From Talinum fruticosum (lineage: Eukaryota > Streptophyta > Magnoliopsida > Caryophyllales > Talinaceae): a DNA stretch of 64,000 bases. The DNA is taken from assembly GCA_021018815.1 (NCBI GenBank), contig JAITYX010000003.1:11799501-11863500 (forward strand). The letters are read 5' to 3'. Under the pieces are notes generated by a model that made no database searches, was not told the origin of the DNA, and saw nothing but the letters and a program-made list of their open reading frames with translations. How positions within the stretch are numbered: the first letter of the stretch is position 1; the number at the start of each line of letters is the position of its first letter. The translations under genes and the position numbers were made by a program. Positions 20,552 through 30,949 of this stretch are shown here, piece by piece.

Positions 20552-21609
20552 TGCGTTGAACGATTGGGCTCGTAACTTAGCTTGTCAAGCTTTCATCATT
20601 TTAGCTCCAAATATATGTTATTTTCCTAGCTGAACTTATTACCTACGAAGGTAATAAGAATAACTAAAAATCTAGAAACTACATTATTTACAAGTCAAAA
20701 TTAGGTGATAAAATGATTTTGAGTCTAGCAAATACCCCAATAACTATCTTTTGCTTGTCCTCGAGTAAAACAAAAGAAAACTAACCTATGAACTTAACTT
20801 ATTTTCGTAGTAATCATGATTGCACTTAGCATGTGCAACAAGCCCTTCAAAGGCCTTGGTAGCCTAAGTAGATGAGTGAGATCTCGTGACAATTTGTAGA
20901 ACATATACCCAAAAAAATCTTAAAAATAAAAAGGAAATAGATAAACAAAACGGAAAATCTTTTTGCTTTTCCGAAAATTTTCTTAAACATATATACAAAA
21001 TGGGGAAAAGAATTATACACATTCTAATCAACCATAGCACCCTCACATGTTGGATATGAGCATGCTTATGAAGATAATGCACACTTCAAAACACTTACAC
21101 TCATGTGTTTTTAAAATATAGCAATGGTTCACTCAAAAACTTGTTCCAATTGTGCAACCTACCATAGTTTTGGTCATACTCTCAATCCTCTACCACCGAT
21201 GTAGGTAAAATGCAAATGCAATTAGGAGAACTTTTACAGGATTGTGATGGTGCTAAGGTTCATGGGTAGAAAAGGGAATCCATTTGGGAAATATGGAGTG
21301 AAATAGCCAAGGCCTAATGACTAAGGAGCAGAAAAACATTTCAAAAATATGACTTAAACTTCTCTCCCAATTCATCTTTTTAAGCATAAACAAATCCCGA
21401 AAGAACCTATGGAATGAGCATAAATTTTTTGAATTTTCCTCATGCCACAAACTTTTTCTTTTTCTTTTTCACTTTTTCTTTTGTTTTTTCTCATTTTTCC
21501 TTTTTTTTTCATTTCAAAAGTTTGAAGCATGGCTTTTCGTCCTCCACACTTAGATCTCACAATGTCCTCATTGGGAACAAAGGAGCAACCACATGAACAA
21601 AAATACTCA
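20552..21609 (-). mobile_element. Athila-like retrotransposon 3' end, fragment
   Basis: Read on the minus strand, there is CTCGAGGACAAGCAAAAG followed by a GGGG word, TATTTG and a possible LTR start at 20730. Further left in minus orientation is AATGAGGACATTGTGAGATC with AAGTGTGGAGG (about 21545-21580). Phrases like GAGGACAAGCAAA...AAGTNTGGGG near the 3' LTR are, in my memory, typical of Athila-type plant elements. No coding domain is visible. A T-rich tract lies at 21455-21510. The fragment continues at 33835 after removal of the SIRE insertion. Confidence 0.4.
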
Positions 21610-21614
21610 ATTAT
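21610..21614. repeat. Target-site duplication AATTA, left of SIRE C
   Basis: AATTA precedes the LTR end TAAAGG and is identical to AATTA at 33830-33834. Confidence 0.7.
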
Positions 21615-23012
21615 AAAGGTTTGATCTCTAAAAGTCCGAATTATCCTAGAGGGAGTGGAATAGGGTGTGAAGGAAATTTTGCAAAAACATTAAAATTCAA
21701 TGTACAAGTTAAAACTCGGAAAGATGTACCGAGTCTAGACTAGACTCAAAAAGATAAGAACAAAATATTTTACGTGGAAACCCTATGGGGTAGAAAACCA
21801 CGGCTGGTATCAATCCGGATACTAAGCCAAGTCCACTATTTTGAATCCACAAAATACAAGGATCGACTTTGTGAATTGTTCTCATACAATTCAATACAAG
21901 TTATTCCTAGCCATAAAAGATCCATTATTTGTCCTAGTACTTCCTAACCGAGATACCCTTTACAGCTAGGTACAACCGAGTTGGAGTTACCTCTTACGAG
22001 TCGATCAATGGAATATATAGAAGAATTGAGTAAGTAAAAATGTAATTGATTACAAGAATTCTCGTTTCAACTTAAAAGTTGAGAGAAATTAAGTGCAAAG
22101 TTGAAAGCTAGAAAGATTGAGTATATAAATTGAGAGTGTATTTCCAACAATCTTTTTAGTCTTGTGAAGTGGCTTCTATTTATATTCACCAAAGATGATG
22201 GTCGTTGTCTCTTAATCTTGACTAAAAAGAGCTACTAGCCGTTGTAATAGATAGTCCGAGTCATTCAAAAAAGAAATGTTGTGGAGATAGACATTCTTCA
22301 TTGGTTGTTGGCTCAAAAGGTAAATAATCCACTTGTTGTGACTAAAAACTAAGGTGGAAATAGTTGTTAGACTCAAAGTTGACGTTCATTGAAAATGGAA
22401 ATAAAAAACCCTAACACGGTGTCCGAGCCTTCCCGAAAATGTGGCTTTTTTGTCTGCTGGTGTTTAATGATAAGAAGCCAGATATTTTTGCTTTTCAAAT
22501 TAAGTTTAATCAACTTTCATAAACTTACAAAAACAAGTCAAAGTGGTACTCAAAGTATAAAAATACTTTAGTCCAAGATTATTCAATGATATAAATTTAA
22601 TTCAAATAAGTCAACACTTGAATACCCTTAATCTAATCAAATGGAATTTTCTAAGTCTAATATTCCGTAAGTTTCAATCCCATCTCGTGTCTATGTTTAG
22701 ATGATGAAAGAGTTAGAGAAACAATAGACACAATCTATAATTTTACCATAAAATAATTTTCGTTAATTAAAACCGGCTTAATTATTAAATGAGCCAATTG
22801 AGATAACAAGTTGAACTCAAGAAATTATTTGGGCGAGATTTCGTCGAAGTCAAATCCGAATGGGTCGAAAGCCAAAAACTAAGTGATCACCAAAGCGGAA
22901 CTTTCCGAGTGGGTCGGACGAGAGATGAAAACTTAAAGATAATATTTCTAAAGTGTAAAAATAACTTGAATTCAAAACTATTAAGAGAGATAAGTTCATA
23001 CCTAAGTCTTTA
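21615..23012 (-). repeat. 3' LTR of SIRE element C (1398 bp)
   Basis: It matches 32486-33829 along its length: CCTAGAGGGAGTGGAATAGG, TTTTACGTGGAAACCCT, TTTGAATCCACAAAATAC, CTCAAAGTATAAAAATACTTT and the terminal AAGTCTTTA. The minus-strand TATA box lies at 22176-22184. Terminal TG/CA are mutated to TA at both ends. Confidence 0.88.
22176..22184 (-). promoter_or_regulatory. LTR TATA box (SIRE C, 3' LTR)
   Basis: TATAAATAG on the minus strand is conserved at the same place in all four SIRE LTRs here (also 33053-33061, 34819-34827, 47088-47096). Confidence 0.6.
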
Positions 23013-23026
23013 ATCTCCCCTTTTTT
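23013..23026 (-). other. Polypurine tract of SIRE C
   Basis: On the minus strand AAAAAAGGGGAGAT directly precedes the 3' LTR. A GGGGGAGAT tract next to the LTR start is typical of SIRE elements, and copy D has CGGGGGAGAT at the same place. Confidence 0.8.
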
Positions 23027-23329
23027 ATGAAAAGCATTCAACACTTAGAAATATGAGTTAGTATCACAAAATGATAAGTTTAAAAAAGTTAGTGCTCAAA
23101 GAGTGTTGAGTATCATAAATGTGTTATAACTATTTGAGTTGATCGACTTAACATGATGTTTGCATTCATAGTGTATCGGAGAAAGATCAAAGAAAAACAA
23201 GATGTAATCCGAGTGAGTTATGCTATTAGAAAATGTATAAGAGAAAAGATAGACAAAATGGCATTGAGATAAAGAAATGAACAAGAGGCTGCTCTTCCTC
23301 TTCTTCCACATCTCGATCCCTCACCTTGA

Positions 23330-24664
23330 ACGAGGTTGAATGGGTTGTGAAGATGGATGGGCTTGAGATTAGCCCACTTCTCCAACTTCGTCGGATATTG
23401 ATTATATGCCCTTAGAAGAAATGACTTGAGCTTCAGCTTCTTTTTCTTCTTGGCCTTCTCCTTCTCCTTCTTCTTCGAGTCCGGGTCCGAGGAGGAGGAG
23501 GAATTTGATGAAGAGCCCGAGTCCGAGTCCTTTGCAGCTTTTGACCAATGCTCTTAGAGGCGGTTGATCTGTTCATGTTTCCTTCGATGACCTCTTTAAG
23601 CTCGTTAATCATAGTACGACTCGATCTATTTGCTTCGAGCCATGCTCTAAAATTGGGTCAAAAGAGGCACAAAAGCCTAGAAGGCACCAAGGGTTGATCT
23701 GTATGTCTTTGGCAAGAGGTACAAACTAAGAAGCCACCTTCTAAAGAAGTTCGATAAAAGGGACTAACTAATGTGAAGGACCAACAGTTAAAAGGAGAGG
23801 ATCTTGTGTACCCTTCTTCAGTAGAGATGGAGGTGGAGGGATCTCGGAAGAGTGAATCTAGACACTAGGTTTAGTTTCCTGGTACCTAAGATTCGTAAGC
23901 TCATTTTTGCCAATAGAAATGGCTAGCTCTTAAAACTTTTAAGGGATGATCGGGAAGAGAAACATTAAAATGAGCGAAAATTAGGGAGAGAAGATCTCCT
24001 AAAGGGAGAGGGGTTTCTTCTCATCTAGTGGAACATAAGCCATCTCGCTCAATTATAAAAGGGAAGAGGTCAACCTCATACTCTTCTAGAATATCATGCA
24101 AGACCTTAAGAACCCTGCTCGTTAGGGTTCTATTTGGAGGGAAAGAATGAGAACATTGTTCTCATAAGAAAGAAACATAGAAGTCTGGCCCCATACTTTA
24201 GTTAAGTAACAAAAAAAATTTACGAGCTTTAGGAGGGGCTCGGGTAAACTTAGAAAAGAATTCCTCTACTACTTCAACAAACGATAAGGGATTAGTGTTC
24301 AGGAACAAACATTGAACATCAACAATCTTTTGAAGAAGAAGAAGATTGATGGCAATCTTATCCTAAACAAATGAGTAAAGGACATTGTCTTTTGAAGCTA
24401 AGTTGTGATAGAATTCCGAGACTAGATCGAGATAAATGTAGTCACGGAAGAAAAGATCTTTGAACACACATGTCTTAGTAAGGGGTTCAATCTAAGACAA
24501 CTTTATAGAATGAAAGAACTTCTAGTCAAGGAAGTAATCTTTAGCAAAGACTAGGGCTTTGCCCTTCGAAGTGTCTTTTTGTGGTTCATCGAGGTTGAGT
24601 GGCTCGAGTTTTTGACTTCCTGGTGGCAGTAACCTCCTTCAACAATAGTTCCTCATTTAGGCAT
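23330..24664 (-). pseudogene. Second ORF of SIRE C, downstream of pol
   Basis: The likely start is the ATG at 24664 (MPK, then a stop). Across frames it reads FKDLFFRDYIYLDLVSEFYHNLA near 24450 and VDVQCLFLNTNPLSF near 24310. A Ser/Asp-rich then Lys-rich tail (DSGSSSNSSSSSDPDSKKKEK) is at 23540-23420. The YIYxxLVxEFY block resembles the domain annotated as putative plant transposon protein in Athila and SIRE elements. SIRE elements are known for an extra ORF here, often called env-like; no signal peptide or membrane segment is evident, so I do not call it env. Copy D has the same ORF at 36085-37500. Confidence 0.5.
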
Positions 24665-24794
24665 GTTATGGGAGATGTAAAGAGAATAATGAAAATGAGT
24701 AGAAGTTTGAAGAGTGAGAGAGAGAGAGAGTAAGAGTTTGATTCTTATTTTGAAAGTTGAAAGTGTCCGAGTGAGAAAAGGGATTCCGAGTTAA

Positions 24795-25280
24795 ATCTAC
24801 AGACCTTACCTTTCTCATTTGAGTAAAGTTTGCTATTGCTTCCCATTGTTTTTGCTGCATGTTTAACATCCTGTAGTTTGTACTTTTTGAGTAAGTCCTT
24901 TGTGTACTTGGACTGATGGACAAAGATTCCATCCTTTTATTACTTAATTTGCAATCCAAGAAAGAAATTTAGCTCTCCTACCATACTCATTTGAAACTCC
25001 TGTCTCATAAGCTCGGAAAATTCTTGGTATAGAATTTCATTAATAGCTCCAAAAATTATGTCATCAACATAAATCGAATTTGAGAAAATTATTCCCCCGA
25101 TTTTTGTAAGAAGAGTTTTGTCAACCAAACCTCTTTTGAAACCATTTTCAAGCAAAAAGCTACTTAATTTTTCATACCAAGCTCTTGGAGCTTGTTTCAA
25201 ACCATACAAAGTCTTTTACAACTTGAGAACATGATTGGGAAATTGAGAGTTTTCAAATTCAAGGGATTGTTCAACATACA
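24795..25280 (-). pseudogene. RT of SIRE C, C-terminal half (split by CACTA)
   Basis: The reading frame at 24940-25209 gives MYGLKQAPRAWYEKLSSFL, SIYVDDIIFG with the catalytic YVDD box intact, FQMSMVGELNFFLGLQIK and, after a stop, the thumb with HQSKYTKDLLKKY. This is a textbook copia RT. The end at about 24795 runs straight into the leader of the downstream ORF with no RNase H, which copy D has. The N-terminal half lies at 28517-28990. Confidence 0.9.
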
Positions 25281-25283
25281 CTT
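25281..25283. repeat. 3-bp target-site duplication CTT, left of CACTA
   Basis: CTT precedes CACTACA and is repeated at 28514-28516. Joining the flanks restores the uninterrupted RT sequence seen in copy D. Confidence 0.8.
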
Positions 25284-25640
25284 CACTACAAAAAAATGAG
25301 TTGTTGCAATGTAAATTTAGGGACGGATTATATTTTCCGTTAGTTAAAGATCATATTTGCAATAGATTTATTTATCTGGTGGCATAAAAATTTGAAGATT
25401 TTGGTGCCTAAATTGATGTTAATAATAGCAACATAAATAATAGATCTGTCGGTATTGTTATCATTTCCAATAGATGAAAATTAATCTGTTGGTAATGTTA
25501 ATACATTACCAACAATCCAACTATCTATTAGTATTGAACTATTTGTTGGTATTAATTTAGCGTGAGTATTGCTACAATAATAAAGTAAAAATTAAAAAAT
25601 AAAATTTAAAGTATATATATTATTTTATTTCATAGTAGCA
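25284..25640. repeat. Left subterminal repeats of CACTA element
   Basis: Repeated words include TGTTGGTAATG, TTACCAACAATCC, TTTGTTGGTATT and GTCGGTATTG within an AT-rich background. They mirror the right end and serve as likely transposase binding sites. Confidence 0.65.
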
Positions 25641-25699
25641 ACCCCAAAAGTAAAGGTAAAAAAAACTTTAAAAAAAGAAAGAAAATCTTTTCAAGTAGG

Positions 25700-27960
25700 C
25701 TAAAAACAAGGGATGTAGCACAAACAACGGGTAACCCCGAAGCCCCGTCTTTCTTTTACCTCTCTCTCTCTCTTTGACACACCCCGAACCCCTAGCAACT
25801 GCTCACCACACCACCACCACGTCCGCCATTGCTTGTCTGGGGTGTGCCCACTGCTTCTCCGGTGCGCCGACCACCTCAAACTCCGCTCTCCGCCGCTTCT
25901 CTGTCTGCTCTGTTCTCGAATTTCTCGAATCTCAGTCTAACGGGCCTTCAATCTCTCTTTCTTACGCACTTATGTTCTTATGCGTCGGTAAGTAATCTTA
26001 ATGTCTTAATTAGTTAATCTTGCTTTTTTTCAAATTTGATGCGATTTCTGAGTTTAATTGTCGGAAAACGAAGGAATGCAAGGTGGGTAGCGGAGATTTG
26101 AAGCGCTTAGAAAAATAGAGGAGAGAGAAAGTGGCGGTGTTGAAGGGGGATGATCGAATTAGGAGAAGTACAGAAAGTTGTGAGGGTAGGAGGAGATAGA
26201 ATTGCCAATTTTCATTGTTGTTGCTCTTGCCCGTCACTCAATTTCACTGGTATGTATGAAATTTTGTGTTTTCAATCCCTTCAATCTATTTTTAAACAAT
26301 TGTCATTGTTTTTCTTATTATCTGTTGGGTTCTTATAATTCGATATTTAGGTTATTGAAGACCAATTTCTGCTCTTTTCTTTAATTGGGGATTGTGGTAT
26401 GGTAGTGCTTTTGTTTCATTGAACTAGATATACCCTTGCGTATGAATTAATTTCTCATCTCTGTTCAACGTCTTTTTGAATGTTCTATATGGGATTTGAA
26501 TAGAATTTTGTTGGGGGTTAGTCCAAGAATGTTCATCAGCTCAACTAACAATGAGGTTTGTAATTATGGTCTTGGTTTGAGCATATGTTTGTTACGGGCT
26601 GCTATCTCATTTATAACATGCTGAAAGTTTCTCTGTTATATGGATTTTGTATACTCTAATGTTGCTTCGTGTTTCAGAAAAGCATATTCATGTAATAAGG
26701 AAGGTGTGGAATTCCGTTGGGTGCTATTGTCTGGTGACATTGAAGAGTCTTATTTTCCCTTGATCCTTGCTGGATTCCTTTGATCAATTGAACTGCCTGG
26801 AGATGCTTGTGATCTGCATAAGTTGGCTTGTGAACTGATGCCATTTTTTTTGTACAGCCACATTTTGATGAGGTGGACATTATTATCTTCTTATGCCCTT
26901 TTTTTCCCAACAGTTGTAGCATACTTGTCAACATTGCTTCACTGTTCATTTGTCTGTCGAAGTGAATAGCAACAAGCAGTGTTATTCAATCCATAAGGCC
27001 TTTTTTAAAGGAAACTGCATCAGTCTTGTCATGTTTTTTCTTTTCAGTACAAATTATCTTGTAGAGCTCTTGATGTTGGTAGTCTTGCCCAGTTGCCTGT
27101 ATGACATTTGTGAATCTCTTGGTGTGTACTTGTATCTTAGTAAATTGGATACTCTACCTGGAGCTTCTGGTGCATTCCTCCGTCTTTTACTTGACCATGT
27201 CATTTTACATGTTTTATCTGTTTAGAATTTTGATTGGTCATATCCTATATTTCTGTTAATAACCATCTATTATTGCCTGACATGTTTCTTTTTTTTTTTA
27301 TTAATACCTGACATGTTTCTTTGCTGTACTCGGTAATGTTGCTCAATGATGGATTAGTATGTGTTGCAGTTCTTATTTGCACTAGTATTTATCGGAGTTT
27401 TTCTCTCTTCACTGGTAACATTGGAAGAAAGGCCTGCAGATGTCATCCTGAAACTTCAACAGGTTTTGCAGAGTCCTGGTTCCCCCTCTCCCCTTAAAAA
27501 ATGTCATGATTTAGATGTCTTCGCTGATTCTTGTGTTTATCTTTCTTGCACTCATGCAATGCTTGGCCTCACAAAAGGAACTTGACTTTAATATGGCCAT
27601 GCTTTTGCTTGATCATTACCTAATTGCAATAGCTATTTTCAAATCAAAACTTTGAACTGTCTACCCTTTGTCATGTTGACTTTATTTGCATAAAGTCGTT
27701 GAATTTTAACTTATGGATTTTGTACCATTAGATTATTTTTTGCTGAGGTACTTGTATTTTGCTATATCAACTTCGTTTATGACTTGTTTGTACTGATTAT
27801 AATTTGAAATATATATTTGCATTTAAACATTTGGGTATTGAGTATCCTTTATTATTTTTCCTTCTGTTACAGTCAGTTTTAAATGGAATAATTGGCGCAG
27901 AGCTCTCGTGTGGCAGTTTGAAGAAGGGAGTGGCTATTTAAGGATAATGGTCAAGAATGG
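25700..27960 (+). pseudogene. Captured host-gene segment inside CACTA (unidentified)
   Basis: The left part (25760-25987) looks like a plant 5' leader and first exon. A CT-rich tract is followed by GC-richer coding-like bases and a consensus donor CG|GTAAGTAA at 25988. Candidate acceptors include TTTCAG (26677), TGTACAG (26857), CCCAACAG (26913) and TGTTACAG (27872). A short exon-like piece at about 27432-27462 reads RPADVILKLQQ and ends at AG|GTTTT. T-rich intron-like stretches lie between. I do not recognise the parent gene. The pattern is that of a Pack-CACTA carrying the 5' end of a gene; stops interrupt any long frame. Confidence 0.45.
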
Positions 27961-28149
27961 GAGAACAATAATGGACATGAAGATGAGTGACCTTGAGGAA
28001 GATAAAACAATGTATTTTTTTAGTGTAGTTTCCCCTTTATTTTCATTTTGAACTACTATAACAATTATATGATTTCAGGATAATATTTTGTAATATTATG
28101 AATATACAGATGGAATGTAATTTATTCAATATTCCTATTAAGGTTAATT

Positions 28150-28513
28150 TTGTTATAGCACATATATATATATATATATATTAATAGCAACATTTATATA
28201 CAACTAACAGAAACAATTGTATTATTTTAGTATATGTTGCTATTAAATTTACCATCAGAATATATTATTGCAAATATGTTTTGCCAACAAATATTAGATA
28301 TGTTGGTATAAGTTTTACCAACAAACCCATAGTTGTTACAAATAATTTTGCCAACAGATCATCAATATCTGTCGGTAAAACTTTTAGCATCGAGTTTTTA
28401 CCAACAGTTTAGTAACGAGTAAATATATGTTGGTAAAAAGTTTTTCCAACGAGATAAAAGACTTTTACCAACAAAAATGACCATGTTGGTAAAAGTTACT
28501 TGTTTTGGTAGTG
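28150..28513. repeat. Right subterminal repeats of CACTA element
   Basis: There are at least eight copies of TTGGTAAAA/TTTTACCAAC-type words between 28290 and 28510, in both orientations, ending at GGTAGTG. A TA dinucleotide run lies at 28163-28181. Confidence 0.7.
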
Positions 28514-28516
28514 CTT

Positions 28517-28990
28517 CCTCTTGAATATAATCATTAAGGAATGTACACTTAATACCCATTTAATATAATTTAATGTTCATACTAAATACAAATGCTTAAA
28601 AAATTTTAATTGCCTTAATCCTAGCAACAGATGCAAAAGTTTCCCCATAATCAATTCCTTCTTCTTAATTATACCCCGATCAACAAGTCTAACCTTATTT
28701 ATGACTACCAAACCTCCCTCATCCAGTTTGTTCTTAAGTACCCATTTGGTTCCCATAATTGGGTGGTCGAATGTCGTTTGGTTAAGGTCCAAACATGGTT
28801 TCTTTCAAATTGTGAGAATTCTTCTTATATGACATCTACCCATTTAGGTTCAAGTGGGGCTTCAACACATTTTTGGGTTCAATTAATGAAATGAATGTAT
28901 AGAATGCACACAAGTTAAGCAAAGAAGAAAGAGTTCTTACCCTTGAGTTGATGTCTAAGATGATGTTCTCACGTGGTCGACTAAATGCAT
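28517..28990 (-). pseudogene. RT of SIRE C, N-terminal half (split by CACTA)
   Basis: It reads NQTTFDHPIMGTKWVLKNKL and INKVRLVDRG at 28577-28792, the start of copia RT, then ARIKAIKIF-like and CTFLNDYIQEE up to the CACTA boundary. The RT continues at 25280. It has several stops and frameshifts. Confidence 0.8.
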
Positions 28991-29178
28991 ATTTGAAAGC
29001 TTTACCTATTCTCTCGGTTTACCAAATTAGCTGGTTGAATGTTGGGTTCTTCAACTAGCTCATCTTGTTGTATCTCTTCTTCTCCTTGTGCTTCAGATGG
29101 TCTAAGCTGGTTCTTGAGCCGACTCATTCCGAGTTGGTTCATTTCGCTTGTTATCTATCATTCCGAGCTGAGCTTCCA

Positions 29179-30290
29179 TTATTTCATCATCATTTCGTTG
29201 AGCTTGAGATCCGAGAAGGCTGATTTACTTATCCTACCATTATCAACTTCATCAAAGATATCGTGGATGATTTCTTCCACTTTGTTAGTTCTTTTGTTGA
29301 AAATGCGATAAGCATTGCTATGTGAAGAATAACCAAGAAATATACATTCATCCGACCTTGCATCAAACTTAGTCAAATGATCCTTACCATTATTATGCAC
29401 GAAGAATTTACACCCGAATGGCTTAAAGTAATAGATGTTAGGCTTCTTTTCCTTGTAGAGCTCATAGCGTGTTTTCTTCATAATAGGTCGAATGAGGCAT
29501 CCGTTCACTCGTGTAGTTTGCTTGTGTTCACTACCTCAGCCCAAAAATAGTAGGAAAGATCATTTTCAATCATCATAGTCCTTCCAATTTCTTTAAGAGT
29601 TATGTTGTTTCTCTCCACTACTCCATTTTGTTGAGGAGTTCGGGTGCTAAGAAATCATAGGAGATGCCATTCTTGTCACGTAAATTTACAAATTCCGAAT
29701 AATCAAACTCCCTTCTATGGTTAGCTCATATCCGTCTCGATCCGAGTCCGAGACTACTTTTGCATTTGCCTACGAGATCTTGGTGAACTCTTCAAAGACT
29801 TTATTCTTGTTCTTTAGAAAACAAACTCAAGTTAATTGTGAGAAATCATCAACAAGGACTAGTACATATGATTTACCTCCTAAGCTTTTGACAGGGATTC
29901 CACCACACAAATCCATATGAATTAGTTCGAGCACTTTAGAGGTAGAAACAGTTTTGAGTGGCTTAAAAAATGATCCGACTTGTTTCCTTTTTGTGCAAGC
30001 ATCACATATTCTAGCTTTCTTAAAGTTATAGTTAGGCGAGTCCTCTTACTAGCCCTTGAGATGCAAGTTTCCCAATGGTATACATACTAATATTACCTAA
30101 TCTATGATGCCATGTCCATGAAACTTTTAAATAAGATAGATTTTGAGTGGAATTAGAAAGATGAATATCATAGGTGTTACCTGACCTCATACTAGAGAGC
30201 TTTGTCTTATTTGTGATCGCATCGGAAATAAAACAATTTGTCTCGAGTGAATCTTACCTTGACCTTTGTCACACGGTTGAGAGACACTCA
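29179..30290 (-). pseudogene. Integrase of SIRE C with GAG-pre-integrase region
   Basis: In minus orientation, 30290-30000 holds the pre-integrase zinc region, and 29990-29510 the core with RTPQQNGVVERNN-type bases around 29600-29650 carrying the Glu. The frame at 29179-29508 gives the C-terminal extension typical of copia: KTRYELYKEKKPNIYYF, PFGCKFFVHNNGKDHL, FLGYSSHSNAYRIFNKRT and VEEIIHDIFDE. It would splice the cDNA into DNA; the core is broken by stops. Confidence 0.85.
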
Positions 30291-30399
30291 ATAAATTATA
30301 TTTGAGTCCCTTGTCAAGATAGATCGGACTGACCGAGTTATCACCATGACTAACTCAACCAATACCTACAATCTTACCCTTATTGTTATATCCAAATGT

Positions 30400-30560
30400 G
30401 ACCTTTCCTCCTTTCATCTTCTCTAGTTATGAGAAGAGTCTTGAGTCTCCGGACATGTTACATGAGCAACCATAGTCTAAGTACCAGTTATCTCTCCTTT
30501 TTGAGCTATCCGCAAAACATAAACAAACTAACCCTTCTCACTTCCTTCTTATAAACCCAA
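30400..30560 (-). pseudogene. Protease of SIRE C
   Basis: It reads WYLDYGCSCNMSGDSRLFS then KGGKVTFGYNNKGKI, the copia aspartic protease start (normally YLDSGCSRHMTGD). The active-site D-S-G reads D-Y-G, so the catalytic triad is altered. Short, and bordered by stops. Confidence 0.75.
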
Positions 30561-30949
30561 TGAATCGTCCTTACTCGTGGTCATTTTTGAGGAAGCGCAC
30601 TTTTAGGAACCCAGGTTTGAATAATTTTGGACTTAGTTTGATTCCGAGTCTTCTTCTTAAGAAACTAAGTATGAGTCTCCTTCTTTTGAAATCCTTTCTT
30701 CTTGTGAATATGTTGTGAAGACTTTTTCTTAAAATCGAGTCCAGGCTAAGTCTCTTTCTTCTTTGAATGAATAAGACCATGCTCAACCTTTCTAAAATTG
30801 ATTTTTCTAGAATAAGTTTTAAAAGGATTTGTAGGAGTTGTCCTCCTATTCAACATTATAGCAAAGACCTTCTTTTGAAATGAAACACACTAAGAACCTA
30901 GAAGTAAGTCAAGGTTTTTCCGACCTTCGAGTGAGTTTCAAAACCAACT

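Larger units (their letters stand above)
25284..28513. mobile_element. Non-autonomous CACTA (En/Spm) transposon with captured sequence
   Basis: The termini are CACTACAAAAAAATGAG and CTTGTTTTGGTAGTG, imperfect inverted repeats starting with CACTA. The flanking duplication is 3 bp, as is standard for the superfamily. Both subterminal zones carry many copies of TGTTGGTA/TACCAACA in both orientations, expected transposase-binding repeats. No transposase reading frame is visible. The interior (about 25700-27960) is less AT-rich at its left end and looks like host-gene sequence. It inserted into the SIRE C RT gene after that element had landed. Confidence 0.88.

Noticed and set aside
26674..26949. 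Minus-strand 91-codon frame inside the CACTA cargo
   Set aside because: It runs opposite to all candidate splice sites and shows no domain; likely chance.
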